Source: Allacma fusca
Taxonomy: Eukaryota; Arthropoda; Collembola; Symphypleona; Sminthuridae
Reading direction: 5' to 3'
DNA: 64,000 bases
Assembly: GCA_947179485.1 (NCBI GenBank)
Contig: OX359245.1
Location: 53,493,067-53,557,066, forward strand
Part shown: positions 1-9,294 of the stretch, one piece after another
Layout: each line of letters begins with the position of its first letter
Numbering within the stretch: position 1 is the stretch's first letter
Notes under the pieces: generated by a model
Seen by the model: the letters and a program-made list of their open reading frames with translations, nothing else
The model's database searches: none
What the model was told of the DNA's origin: nothing
Translations under genes and position numbers: made by a program

Positions 1-2333
1 ATACTTAAGGAAATGTCATGAGGTGGTGTAGCAAAATCCGATAAAGATGAAGATTCAATTTGTTGGTGTATTTGAGTTGGTTCCAAGTATTTTTCCAATT
101 CTGTTGCTATCTCGTCAGTTAAAAGTGGAGTGATAGCTCTCTCCAGTTCGGTTTGGGTTTTAAATACTTGTGTCATGTTGACGTTGCTATTCAGGGTGGT
201 TAACTCCTTCTCCCCTGTGGGTGGCTGGACGTCGGTTCCAGTCGCTCCCACGCGTTGATATGGTCCTTGCAATGTCTCTGGACCTGTCGTTTCCGGGGGT
301 TGTTGAGCTTCCTTTGGCATCTCGGGGAATTTCCTTGAGTCGGGGTCAATTCCAAGTAATGTACATATGGCTGGGAAATTATCTTTAATTCTCCATGCTC
401 TCCAATCGATACGTATCTTATGCAATTGTTCTTGTGCATAATCTCGCATTTCTTTGAAAATGGCCGGGTCTTTTCCGTTGTGGGTAGCGAATAAAATAGA
501 CAAGCTGTCGCGTTGTAAATTTCGAACAATTTCATCATATTGAGATTGTCGTTTTGAATCCAAATCCAAAATATGGATTGCTCGCTGTAGTGGGTCTAGT
601 GTTGGTAAAATTATTTCCATTTCTGCCTCGGTCTTGGGTCCCTCGGCTTTCTTTCTAGCCAATTTTTCGGTCTTTATGCGCTTTTTCATGTGGTGCTCGC
701 ATTCACCATTCTTAGGTTGAGGATCTGTCAAATTCATGAGAATATGTCGGTTCCTTTTGCATTTGGCATGTGTACATTTGATGTAGCTAATCGGCTTCAC
801 AATTTCCACTTCTGCTTCTGAGCTGACTGCTGATGTATCTGTAGTGGACCCTGGGCTTTGTGTTGTTGATTGTTGAGGTAATTCATTTTCAATGATCATG
901 ATTTCTGGTGAAGCTGGCTGATGTACTATCGCCTGAGGTGGTTGGGGTTCTTTCCGACTTTCCGGTGTTGTTAATATTATATCCAGAGAAGTAGCCTTTT
1001 TTCCTTTGGCATCTTCTGCCTGTACAACATTAACTTCCATAGCTGGCTGTATTGACGGTTGAGGTGTGGATTGTATAGTTGGCTCCACTCGTGCTGTGTT
1101 TGGTCCTATAGTGCTATGTTTTGTTGGTGTGGTTGGGATAGCTGTGAAGGGTTGGTCGCCTCTCCTCTGTTGTTCCGCCTTGGCCTCTCTTTGTGGTAGA
1201 GGTTTTTCGTCCCCACGGTTTGAGTCCTGAGGGCTGCACGGCCTCTCTTTTCGTGGAGGTGTGGTGGGCCTCTTCAGGATTTTTTGGGTGTGAAAGGTTA
1301 CGGCGTTGTAGCTGGCCTTGGCTGTGTCAATGGGTGGAGTAAGTATGGATTGTCTTTCCGTACTTCTACTCCTGACAGGTGAATTTCGACTACTTCTTCT
1401 ATCATCCTCATTTGACCTGTGGCCGCTGCGTTCATAATGTCTTGCAGGTGACCTTCTCCTTTGATAATAGTAAGTGTCTCTATGTCTACTGCTACTTGTG
1501 ACAGTTTCTACTCTGGGTGGCGTACTTTCTCTCGATCTCATCCTTTTGGGTGTGTGGGATGAGACTTCTTCCGTCTTTCTAGATCGTTCCTCTTTAGAAT
1601 TTTGGCGGTCTCTTGAACTGTATCTAGAGCTGCCAGGTTCTCGATCTTCATGGCGATTATCTTTCCTCATCTCTCTCCTTATTCCTCTCCCTGCTGTCAC
1701 AGGCTGTACAAACTTGAAATCTGGTTCTTTGTCAAGCTTGTCAGATGTGACGGTGGCTGGTAATTTGGCTGGTTTGTCTTCTGGTCCCCAGTCACTTACT
1801 CCATGTAATCGTTTCTTCGTAAGTTTACATGCTGGGTCGGCTGTAAAAATTCTTTTAGCTGAGTCCACAGTGTAAGGTCGTCTTTCGTCTTCCAATTCTT
1901 GTGACGTTGCCCATGGAGTCCTCAAAAAATCGGTACAAGGTGGCATAATTGTTGAAACTTCCCTTTCTCCTTTGAAGGGAACAATTTTCCATGGGTCTTC
2001 AGGTTGACGATTCCTATTGCTGGCTGGTATTGCCACTTCGTTTATCTTTGTGGGCTCAAAAGGTTGGTCTTTGAATAGAAATACCATATCATCCGGGACT
2101 CTCTTCCCTTCTCGAATTTCCTTCTCCTCTTCCGCAAAATTTAAGGAGCCGCAATAATAAGGGTCTCTTTTCAAAACTCTGTAGTCGTAGTTAGAAATTG
2201 CACCCGTTTTTTGTAGTGCTCCGATAAAAAATGAATGACAAATGACCTCATTCTTTTGTTCCGTTCTGATGATAATTCTATTTCCAATTCTTCCGTCCAA
2301 ACTGGTTACTGCTTCCAAACGATGGGTGTCCAT
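1..2333 (-). CDS. Unrecognised long 3' ORF of the retroelement (at least 777 codons, runs off the window)
   Basis: From an ATG at 2333 the minus strand is open without a stop to base 1, and in the same frame it is open back to a TGA at 2399-2397. I do not recognise the protein. The N-terminal 200 residues look folded and contain cysteines (motifs such as VICHSFFIGALQKTG and DPYYCGS) and a Trp-containing stretch near residue 120 (DPWKIVPFKGE). Residues about 215-335 are rich in Arg, Ser, Glu and Asp with RS dipeptides, like SR-protein tails. Near residue 516 is a Cys/His cluster (KCTHAKCKRNRH, then CEHH about 15 residues on) that could bind zinc. A charged segment follows (NLQRDSLSILF, IDWRAWRIKDN). 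I see no signal peptide or membrane segment, so an envelope protein is not supported. It lies after pol in the same phase as the pol tail; expression could be by a spliced or coupled route. Confidence 0.7.
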   Translation of the reverse strand, partial: MDTHRLEAVTSLDGRIGNRIIIRTEQKNEVICHSFFIGALQKTGAISNYDYRVLKRDPYYCGSLNFAEEEKEIREGKRVPDDMVFLFKDQPFEPTKINEVAIPASNRNRQPEDPWKIVPFKGEREVSTIMPPCTDFLRTPWATSQELEDERRPYTVDSAKRIFTADPACKLTKKRLHGVSDWGPEDKPAKLPATVTSDKLDKEPDFKFVQPVTAGRGIRREMRKDNRHEDREPGSSRYSSRDRQNSKEERSRKTEEVSSHTPKRMRSRESTPPRVETVTSSSRHRDTYYYQRRRSPARHYERSGHRSNEDDRRSSRNSPVRSRSTERQSILTPPIDTAKASYNAVTFHTQKILKRPTTPPRKERPCSPQDSNRGDEKPLPQREAKAEQQRRGDQPFTAIPTTPTKHSTIGPNTARVEPTIQSTPQPSIQPAMEVNVVQAEDAKGKKATSLDIILTTPESRKEPQPPQAIVHQPASPEIMIIENELPQQSTTQSPGSTTDTSAVSSEAEVEIVKPISYIKCTHAKCKRNRHILMNLTDPQPKNGECEHHMKKRIKTEKLARKKAEGPKTEAEMEIILPTLDPLQRAIHILDLDSKRQSQYDEIVRNLQRDSLSILFATHNGKDPAIFKEMRDYAQEQLHKIRIDWRAWRIKDNFPAICTLLGIDPDSRKFPEMPKEAQQPPETTGPETLQGPYQRVGATGTDVQPPTGEKELTTLNSNVNMTQVFKTQTELERAITPLLTDEIATELEKYLEPTQIHQQIESSSLSDFATPPHDISLS

Positions 2334-2442
2334 GTTGGGAATAAGTTTGGATGTTGGTTGTGGAATTTCTGTGGTGCTTACATACTGTTTCCAGTATCAG
2401 GGTCGTCGTGAGTCATCATCCTCCTCTGAGGAATTATGTGAC

Positions 2443-2694
2443 TCATTCCTTGCTGTTTGATATATAGATGATTGCTGACCGTTTGGATCCATCTAGACGG
2501 GTGACTTTGAATATCTTGTCGGCAAAAATTTGGTCAATAAAAAATGGTCCAATATGCTTAACTCTTTTCCTTCTGGAACCGTCGTAATAACGAGTTGTTG
2601 AAAGTCTGATTACTTCTCCCACTGAGTATTTCCGCGGCTGAAGTTGATACGGATCTGAACACTTCAAAATATGGTGCAGATAATAGAAGTTCAT
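2443..2694 (-). CDS. Small SH3/chromo-like ORF overlapping the pol-tail stop by ATGA
   Basis: This 83-codon ORF begins on the ATG of an ATGA overlap with the stop codon of the 473-codon pol tail. Its middle reads KYSVGEVIRLSTTR, then HIGPFFIDQIFADKIFKV, then RLDG, which resembles the SH3-like C-terminal domain of Ty3/Gypsy integrases (basic strand, GPF, then hydrophobic strands). The main integrase already has such a domain ending at 4140, so this would be a second, separate copy. It could be a duplicated DNA-binding domain or the N-terminal part of the downstream long ORF joined by a frame change, since the two lie 110 bases apart in different frames. Similarity judged by eye only. Confidence 0.45.
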   Translation of the reverse strand: MNFYYLHHILKCSDPYQLQPRKYSVGEVIRLSTTRYYDGSRRKRVKHIGPFFIDQIFADKIFKVTRLDGSKRSAIIYISNSKE

Positions 2695-3925
2695 ACCTCG
2701 GTTTCAAAACCAAATCTTTGAGGTGACTTCCTCCGGCGGGTGGGGTATCTATTCTGAGTAACTTTCTCTTTTTCACAATTACTCTCGTCGACGGTATCTG
2801 AGAGTACTGTGTGATGTGGAGAATTGGTTTGTATTGTTGAGCTTCCTGAAGTAGTATCTTTGTCCTCTCCTGAGCTATTTCTGACGTTATCAGTAATTGT
2901 TGAATTTGGATGTCCAATATTCGTTGGAAAGTTGTTATTTCCTCCTTGATTTGATTGATTCGTTGCCTGGCAAACTTTTGTTGAGCTGTTTTTGACATTA
3001 GGTTCCTCTTCTGTAGAGCTTTCTACTTCTTTTCTTGCCCCTTGTTCTGGAGTTCTAATATTCTCAATCTCAACACTCTCTGATTGTGTTGGGCTTGTCT
3101 CAATTTCTCTGCTGTCTCCTCCAACTGTTTTTTGAGTTGAGCTTGGGTCGCCTCCGCCTCTTTTATCTCTGGCGTTGTGACTTCTGGAGATGTTGGGGGT
3201 GATGTGTGACTTGATTTGTCTGACATTCAACGTTTGCTCTGGTCCTTCCGGCGTTGAAAAGCTCGGGTCTCCTCCGCTATCTCCTCCTGGAGGGCCAATA
3301 ATTCGTGTCTCAAATTCTCTATCTCTGTCCGAATTCTTGGCAAGGCTCTCCTCACCACTTCGGCTTGTGCAAAAAGTCTCACGTTCTCCGGTGTCACTCT
3401 GGCTATCTGTGCTCTCAATTCGGCCTCCGAATGGTTGGGTATTTGTGGAGGGTTGGCGTGTGGAGGTGTCATAGGTATTTTTCAGCCCTTGTTTCTCAGT
3501 GTTTGCAGGTCCGATCGTAACTTTTGGGCCTGCTGACGAAGCTCCTGAAGTTGTCTCTGAAGTTCCGCCTGTTGTCTTTCCGCGTTCTCTAGTGCTCTCC
3601 TCAACTCTATGTTTAGAGCTCTTGCCTGTTGTGACTCTTGTACTAGAGTGTTGTAATATGGGGGGTTGTTTCTCTGCATCTAATTGTCTTTCGTCACTGC
3701 AAGTACGAGCATATCTTTGATACTTGCTAGTGCCCACTTGACGTCCTTTAGCTCGCTCTCGAGAAGTTGATTGATTTCTTGTTGAAGTAGAAGTGCCTGT
3801 TGCAGGTATTTGATCTGTTTGCGAAGGTGGTGAATCGCTGGAAATTGGTCCTCGGGGTAAAGGCTGTGCTCCGGCATTAGTACAAATAGGATCTTTTTGT
3901 ACTGTATGCTGATCTTCTTCCTCAC
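2558..3925 (-). other. Overlapping frame: chain of short coiled-coil ORFs inside the pol tail
   Basis: In one alternative frame of the same strand, five consecutive short ORFs (3925-3680, 3679-3482, 3472-3227, 3226-3023, 2998-2558) are separated only by a stop codon followed at once, or within a few codons, by ATG: TAGATG at 3682-3677, TGA then ATG 9 bases later at 3472, and TGAATG at 3229-3224. Each is rich in Leu, Gln, Glu and Arg with heptad spacing, for example AELQRQLQELRQQAQKL and AQLKKQLEETAEKLRQ. Only four stops interrupt 456 codons. It could be a true overlapping gene read by termination-reinitiation, an ancestral frame now broken, or a by-product of repetitive codons in the pol tail. 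I cannot tell which from sequence alone. Confidence 0.4.
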
Positions 3926-4112
3926 TTTCTAATGGATCTTTGAAAGTAAGTCTCTTTCGCTTTGGTTGATTTGAAATCTTAGGTTGAGTATTAGTCTTTA
4001 AAATTGATTTGAGCACAAACTCACTTTGTCCTTTTTCCACCAAATTCCAATTTATTTTTGTTAAAATTTCCACTAAATCTGAGTCCAGATCGTATCTGAA
4101 CTCTTCTTCCAA
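2691..4112 (-). CDS. C-terminal hydrophilic tail of pol (473 codons)
   Basis: This frame is the direct continuation of the integrase frame: only one TGA at 4142-4140 separates them, and the residues on both sides (HVE before, LKP after) resemble an uninterrupted integrase C-terminus. The tail is acidic at first (EEEFRYDLDSDLV), then Ser/Thr/Gly/Glu rich and probably disordered. It ends with RYPTRRRKSPQRFGF, the kind of basic TRRGR-PPxRFG terminus often seen at the ends of Gypsy pol proteins; that ending is the best evidence that this is the authentic pol frame. It overlaps a second, leucine/glutamine-rich frame for most of its length. No enzymatic domain is visible. Confidence 0.65.
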   Translation of the reverse strand: MEEEFRYDLDSDLVEILTKINWNLVEKGQSEFVLKSILKTNTQPKISNQPKRKRLTFKDPLESEEEDQHTVQKDPICTNAGAQPLPRGPISSDSPPSQTDQIPATGTSTSTRNQSTSRERAKGRQVGTSKYQRYARTCSDERQLDAEKQPPILQHSSTRVTTGKSSKHRVEESTRERGKTTGGTSETTSGASSAGPKVTIGPANTEKQGLKNTYDTSTRQPSTNTQPFGGRIESTDSQSDTGERETFCTSRSGEESLAKNSDRDREFETRIIGPPGGDSGGDPSFSTPEGPEQTLNVRQIKSHITPNISRSHNARDKRGGGDPSSTQKTVGGDSREIETSPTQSESVEIENIRTPEQGARKEVESSTEEEPNVKNSSTKVCQATNQSNQGGNNNFPTNIGHPNSTITDNVRNSSGEDKDTTSGSSTIQTNSPHHTVLSDTVDESNCEKEKVTQNRYPTRRRKSPQRFGFETEV

Positions 4113-4139
4113 GTCCTCACGGCGTGTGCAGGGCTTGAG

Positions 4140-5831
4140 TCACTCTACGTGTACTTTTTGTGTTTTCTTTGGATTTTTGTAATCCTGTACAATGTAGTTG
4201 TCTTTTGATAAAACTTCAATAACTTTAAATGGACCTCTGTATGGGTGTAGGAATCGCTCTGATTTTCCGATCACTCTGGTTGGTGTGAAGACTCGTACTG
4301 AATCTCCAATCTTAAATTGTACTTGTCTTCTCTTCCGATCGTACCAATCTTTACTATACTGTTGTCTTTGTGTTATCTTCTTTATTGCTTGTTGGAGCCG
4401 GGCTTTTGCTTCGTCGGCTGTTATTAAGTCGTAGTTGACCGTTTCACATGACATAATCATATCCATGTCATCAATATGTTCCCTCCTAAACATCATAAAG
4501 AATGGGGTCTCTCCCGTCACATCATGTCTTGATGTGTTATAGGCGTGAATGAGATAAGGCAGGCACATGCACCAAATACTTTGTTCTTCTTGTGCATAGT
4601 GGCTGAGCATTGTACTTATGGTCTGAACAATTCTTTCAATTTGTCCCACGCTATTATGCCTCATTGCAGTTGCTGTCGTGTGATTAATCTTCAGTTTTCT
4701 TAAAAGTTGCTTTGTCACTTCCGCTCGAAATTCTGATCCAGCATCGCTCATCAGGTTTTTGAAAAGTCCAAATTTTAAAACTACATGATGAAGTAAAAAA
4801 GTTGCTATCCTCTCAGCAGTTTTATCTGGAATAGGCTAAGCAATTACGTATTTAGAAACGTAGTCTTGGGCTATAATGATGTATTTGTGTCCGTTTACAC
4901 TTGAATGTATAGGGCCTATAAGGTCTATACAAAGTGCATCTCCTACATTTTCTACTCGTATAGGATGTAAGAGTCCGGCGGGCTTTTGTCTTGGGATCTT
5001 TGCTGCTTGGCAGCTTTCGCATGACATTACATATTTAGCCACTGAAACTTGGATCTTTTTCCAGTGGTATTTTCGACATAGTCTATGAAGCGTTTTCTTA
5101 AATCCGAGATGGCCTCCACATAATAATTCGTCGTGGGCCTTAGTTAATAAAAAGTTTCTCAAAACTCTAGGTACTATTAGTTTTGGTCCATCTTTATGTT
5201 GGACATATAAAATGCCATGGTCGTCATAAAAATACTTCTCGTATTTTTGTTTCTCTCTCCACTTGAGTGAGTTCAAATGAGTCATCATGTCCTTTATGTG
5301 AATACAGTCTGGGTCTTTGTTTTGCATTTCTTCCAGATTATGTTCTTTTAATGGTAGTACTTGTGGTTCTTCCTCCAATGTTATGGCTAGGTCCTGAAAT
5401 TTTTCCCCTTCTCCTTGGCACCCCTGCAGTGCGAAGGCTCCTATATAAAACTTCGGTTCACTTTCAGGTTCTAATTCTGCGTGCCGCTCCTCATAAAACT
5501 GGGGTTGCGGTGTATTTCTAGAAAGTATTCTTGGATTGTCCTTTGGAGGGTTTATTGTTTCAACTCTCCATTTTTCTCCATTCGTAAATTTTAATTCTCC
5601 TGAGTCTAAACTTTGTTGTAATTGTTCAATATTTTCATCTAGTAATTTCCATTCTTGCTCTGATTCTTGAGGATTCACGTACAATTGGGTACCGGGGGTG
5701 TTTATTTCCTCCTCCGTAACCAATGGCACGGCATTTCTTTGAATCTCATTCATCCAAGTCTGTATGTCTTCGTAAATTTTCTTAATTTTCTTCTCGTTCG
5801 AGTCTTCCAAATCCTCTGCATTCTCTGTCAT
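4140..5831 (-). CDS. Integrase part of pol, one in-frame TAG
   Basis: The first 230 codons are an acidic spacer. The zinc-binding H2C2 module follows at about residues 231-275 (HDELLCGGHLGF, then CESC). The catalytic core has its first Asp in CIDLIGPI, its second in SDAGSEF and its Glu in GQIERIV, as in retroviral integrases that insert cDNA into chromosomes. The C-terminus has the GPF-containing SH3-like strand set (HPYRGPFKVIEV). A TAG at 4838-4836 lies between the two Asp motifs in an otherwise open frame, so the copy is broken there unless read through. The frame continues past a TGA at 4142-4140 into the pol tail. The start overlaps the end of the upstream pol frame by 50 bases in a different phase. 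Confidence 0.85.
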
Positions 5832-8800
5832 CCTTTTCTTTGTTTAATTTGCTGGGAGTAATGTGCTCCACTGTGAAGATTCGGTCTTTCTTCGCCGTGG
5901 ATGTACATAACTCCTCGTGAATTAGTTTGTCAACTATTGTCTTTGCTATGTTCCCGCTGACGGGTACGGCGAGCGTTGGCTTGGACTCTGTAATTTCAGC
6001 GTCCGCGAGCGCTGCCGCATCTGTTGGTTCTGGGCTATCTTCCGGTTCTTCATCTGCATCTTGGAATTGGTCCATATAGCTTGGCTCTTCATTAAGTTTG
6101 GCAGTTACGGTGGGCTGGGCTGTTGAAAATGTTTCTTCATTTTCCAGAACGGCCCACGTATCCGCTGGATTTTTATCCTCCTTGTCTGAAGATACTTCCG
6201 AAGGATCTTTGAAGTATTCCAGATTAATTTCCTTTCTGAATGACTGATCTTTTGCCATGGACTCGTGATTTGAACCCAGAGAATGTGTTTTCTCTGCGTC
6301 TTTTCCCGTGTCATGGCTGGGGCATTCTGAATCATCATTTGAGCCTTTGAATAATTGTTCTGGAAATTCTCCTATGTGTGAGTTATGGTAATCAATTTCT
6401 CTCATGATATTAATATTCTGCTCATAAATGTATTCATTTGAGTAAACCCATTTTGAGGTGTTGTCATGTTCGTTTTCTATTTCTGTAGCAAAGGTGCAAA
6501 CTGTAACAATAGTGTCCACGGATAGTGACCATTTAGTGCACATATCTGTCCCCAGTGTATTTTGTTTCACTAGGTCTCGTATGTACATTTCATGGTCGGT
6601 CCATTTAGTTTCTTCACCTGGTGATGGTTGGTGTATCAGAAGTTCCACTCGTCTTACTGGCTTATCCCAATCTTGACTAGGACTTGCATCCTCTGCTTGA
6701 TTAGGAGAGTACTGTAGTTGTGAATCCAACCCCTGCACTTCCCTAGTCTGCTCAGAGATTTGCATACTTGCTGCTAACGCTGGTCCTTTCTTCAAAAGAA
6801 TTTTTCGATCACTTACTGGATCTGGTTCGTATTCTATTACGAGGTCTTCCTCATCTTCCTTGTCTTCCTCTGTGTGTGGTAGAGGCGCTCTTGAAAGAAA
6901 ATCTGCATCAAGATGAGTTTTTCCAGTTCTGTAAGTAATGACATAGTCAAATTCCTGTAATTTAAGGATAAATCTGCTAATTCTGTGATTTGGTGATTTC
7001 TGTATATCCAAGTATTTGAGTGCTAAATGATCGCTTCTGATGTGGAATTTCCGTAAATACAAATATTGTCGGAATTTTCTAACTGCAAAGACTACTGCTG
7101 CTAATTCGAGTTCTGTAGCAGAGTATCGTTTTTCTGAAGGCAATAACGTTCTGCTTGCGTAAGCAATTGGATGCTCCCCATCTTCATCTTGGAGTACACA
7201 GCATCCTAATCCTTCTAATGATGCATCCGTATGTAAGATACAATTTAATATTGGGTTGAAATGCTTTAATACGGGTGCAGTTGTAAGCTTTTCTTTAAGG
7301 ATCTCAAAAGCTTCTGTTGCTTCATCTGTCCAATGGAATGCATGAATTCTTTTCTTCCCTTCTGACTTGCCTTTGCTTCCTATCCATGATTGAGAAATTG
7401 AGTTGGCTATTTTTGCAAAATCCTTTATGTATCGTCTGTAAAAACTGCAAATTCCATAAAATCTTCTGGCTTCAGTTTCTGACTTTGGAATCTTTACCTT
7501 CTTGATTGTTTCTATCTTGCCTGGGTCTGGGCAAGTACCTTCTCTTGATACTTTAAATCCTAAGACAATAATTTCATAATACCCAAATTTGCATTTTGAA
7601 GGCTTGAACTTGAAATTTTTGTTGCTTGCTCTGAGAAGCAATTCTTCCAATGATGCTAACTTGTCTTCCATGTTGATTCCATATGAAACAACATCGTCTA
7701 GGTAAACCATGGCTCCTCGGAATTTTAAGGAACCTATCATCTGGTCTGCTGCACGTTGAAACGCTGAAGGTGCTATCTTTGCTCCCATTGGAAGTCTTAA
7801 AAAGCAGTAAAGTCCATCTTGGGTAATGAATAAAGTTTTCACTTGATCATCTTCATGAATTAATAATTGGAAAAATCCTGATTCCATGTCCAAAGTGTCG
7901 AAGATGGCTGATTTGTTGAATTGCATGAGTATGTCATCAATTCTGGCTATAGGATAAACTTGATCTGTAATTGTTTTGTTCAGTGCTCTGTAGTCTACAA
8001 CTGATCGGAAGGTTCCGTCCTTCTTTTTGATGAGAAATAGCGGACTGCTATATGGTCCGTTTACTTCCTTGATAATATTTGCATCCAACATCTTTTGGAT
8101 TTCCTCTCTCACCTTTTCGCGTTCTACTGGCGAGCAAGGAAATGGTTTACATTGTACTGGTGGGTTGTTACCTGTGTGAATTCTGACGGGTTCTACCCAT
8201 GCTGGTTCTTTCAAGTCGGCTTTGCTGAAGGCAAAACATTCCGGGTATCTTGCAAGTAACGCTCGGTATTGAGCTTTTGCCTGTTCTGGTAATTCCGGGT
8301 TGATGTCAAAACAATCTAATTGTTCTTTTGTTAATCTCAAACTTGTGTCTCGGAGATTTTCTCTTTTTATTTTTAGGATTTTGAAGTCTTCCTCCGCATA
8401 TCCAACTGCCGTCCTTCCATACATGGTCTGAGCTCCTGCTGACGGGTTGAATACATATGCATATGGGTCTTCTTGTGGAACAATCTCTGCTGCTACCAAT
8501 AGCCTGTTGCTGGTATAAAGTTGCTCCAAGGGACTGAGTAGGAAGTCCTTCTTGATTTTTCTTGGAATATGAATAGGTACTTTCATATGAGTCATTGCTG
8601 GAATGGTGACTGTCTCTTTTGTTCTACATATTTGACTTGCTTTTGGCTTCTTTTGATTGAAGGAAAATATTGACTTGACAAATTCGGTATCTGCTTTCTT
8701 TTGTCCCATGTATAGGTGAGTATCTCTGGTCATAGGGATGGTTTTGAAATAAGGGCTTCGAATCTCTCCCTTCTCATAATCAATCAAAACTTTGTATTTG

Positions 8801-9294
8801 GTCATCAGATCTTCTCCTATAATCATCTTGGGTTCGAGGGTCTCCAAAACTAAGCCTTTAAATTGTAGTTCTACTCCTTCAATTGTCATAGGAAATTTCG
8901 TTACACACATTGGCTTGATTAATTCTCCCGATGCTATTGCGACACGTAATCTGCTAGGTGCTTTTGAAATCTCTGCACATTTTGGTAAAAGGTTTCTTTG
9001 TATGCAGGATCTTGTTGCTCCCGTATCTAAAAGTACTGGCATTACCATACTGCAAATCTGAACTTGGATTGTTGCTTTACTTCCGTTAACTACTCTGCAT
9101 GGATTACAGTCTACTATTTCTAACTCTTCGTATAATTCTTCCATTTGTAGTTGTTTGTCTATGAACATCTGTACTTGTTGTTGGACATCGAGTGTTATTG
9201 GGGGTGCGTCCCCCTCTGTTGGTTTCCCGAAGGATGTGGACTTGCCCGGCGTTTCTTTTGGCAATTTCGTGCTTGATGTCCCGGTTCTCCACAA
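5782..9294 (-). CDS. pol: Pol: aspartic protease, reverse transcriptase, RNase H
   Basis: A 1,170-codon frame. The protease active site LLDTGAT lies near residue 90. Reverse transcriptase occupies roughly residues 375-560, with SSPLFLIKKKDG, FRSVVDYRALN, and the catalytic YLDD near residue 531. RNase H covers about 680-800 with its acidic residues in LHTDAS, TELELAA and IRSDH. A Glu/Asp-rich spacer of about 300 residues follows before integrase. The frame is entered from gag by a -1 shift at 9228-9222, so the ATG at 9294 is probably not the real N-terminus. Near 5831-5782 the reading phase changes to the integrase frame; the shift is +1, which I take as a single-base lesion. Domain order PR-RT-RH-IN is Ty3/Gypsy type. 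Confidence 0.93.
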   Translation of the reverse strand: MWRTGTSSTKLPKETPGKSTSFGKPTEGDAPPITLDVQQQVQMFIDKQLQMEELYEELEIVDCNPCRVVNGSKATIQVQICSMVMPVLLDTGATRSCIQRNLLPKCAEISKAPSRLRVAIASGELIKPMCVTKFPMTIEGVELQFKGLVLETLEPKMIIGEDLMTKYKVLIDYEKGEIRSPYFKTIPMTRDTHLYMGQKKADTEFVKSIFSFNQKKPKASQICRTKETVTIPAMTHMKVPIHIPRKIKKDFLLSPLEQLYTSNRLLVAAEIVPQEDPYAYVFNPSAGAQTMYGRTAVGYAEEDFKILKIKRENLRDTSLRLTKEQLDCFDINPELPEQAKAQYRALLARYPECFAFSKADLKEPAWVEPVRIHTGNNPPVQCKPFPCSPVEREKVREEIQKMLDANIIKEVNGPYSSPLFLIKKKDGTFRSVVDYRALNKTITDQVYPIARIDDILMQFNKSAIFDTLDMESGFFQLLIHEDDQVKTLFITQDGLYCFLRLPMGAKIAPSAFQRAADQMIGSLKFRGAMVYLDDVVSYGINMEDKLASLEELLLRASNKNFKFKPSKCKFGYYEIIVLGFKVSREGTCPDPGKIETIKKVKIPKSETEARRFYGICSFYRRYIKDFAKIANSISQSWIGSKGKSEGKKRIHAFHWTDEATEAFEILKEKLTTAPVLKHFNPILNCILHTDASLEGLGCCVLQDEDGEHPIAYASRTLLPSEKRYSATELELAAVVFAVRKFRQYLYLRKFHIRSDHLALKYLDIQKSPNHRISRFILKLQEFDYVITYRTGKTHLDADFLSRAPLPHTEEDKEDEEDLVIEYEPDPVSDRKILLKKGPALAASMQISEQTREVQGLDSQLQYSPNQAEDASPSQDWDKPVRRVELLIHQPSPGEETKWTDHEMYIRDLVKQNTLGTDMCTKWSLSVDTIVTVCTFATEIENEHDNTSKWVYSNEYIYEQNINIMREIDYHNSHIGEFPEQLFKGSNDDSECPSHDTGKDAEKTHSLGSNHESMAKDQSFRKEINLEYFKDPSEVSSDKEDKNPADTWAVLENEETFSTAQPTVTAKLNEEPSYMDQFQDADEEPEDSPEPTDAAALADAEITESKPTLAVPVSGNIAKTIVDKLIHEELCTSTAKKDRIFTVEHITPSKLNKEKDDRECRGFGRLEREEN

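Noticed and set aside
200-538. Minus-strand 112-codon frame
   Set aside because: Lies entirely inside the 777-codon frame in another phase; no independent support.
1474-1875. Plus-strand frame opposite the 3' ORF
   Set aside because: Shadow of the RS-rich region on the other strand; the minus frame is far longer and continuous.
1-2333. Envelope protein identity for the 3' ORF
   Set aside because: No signal peptide, fusion-peptide-like or transmembrane segment seen, and the RS-rich middle does not fit.
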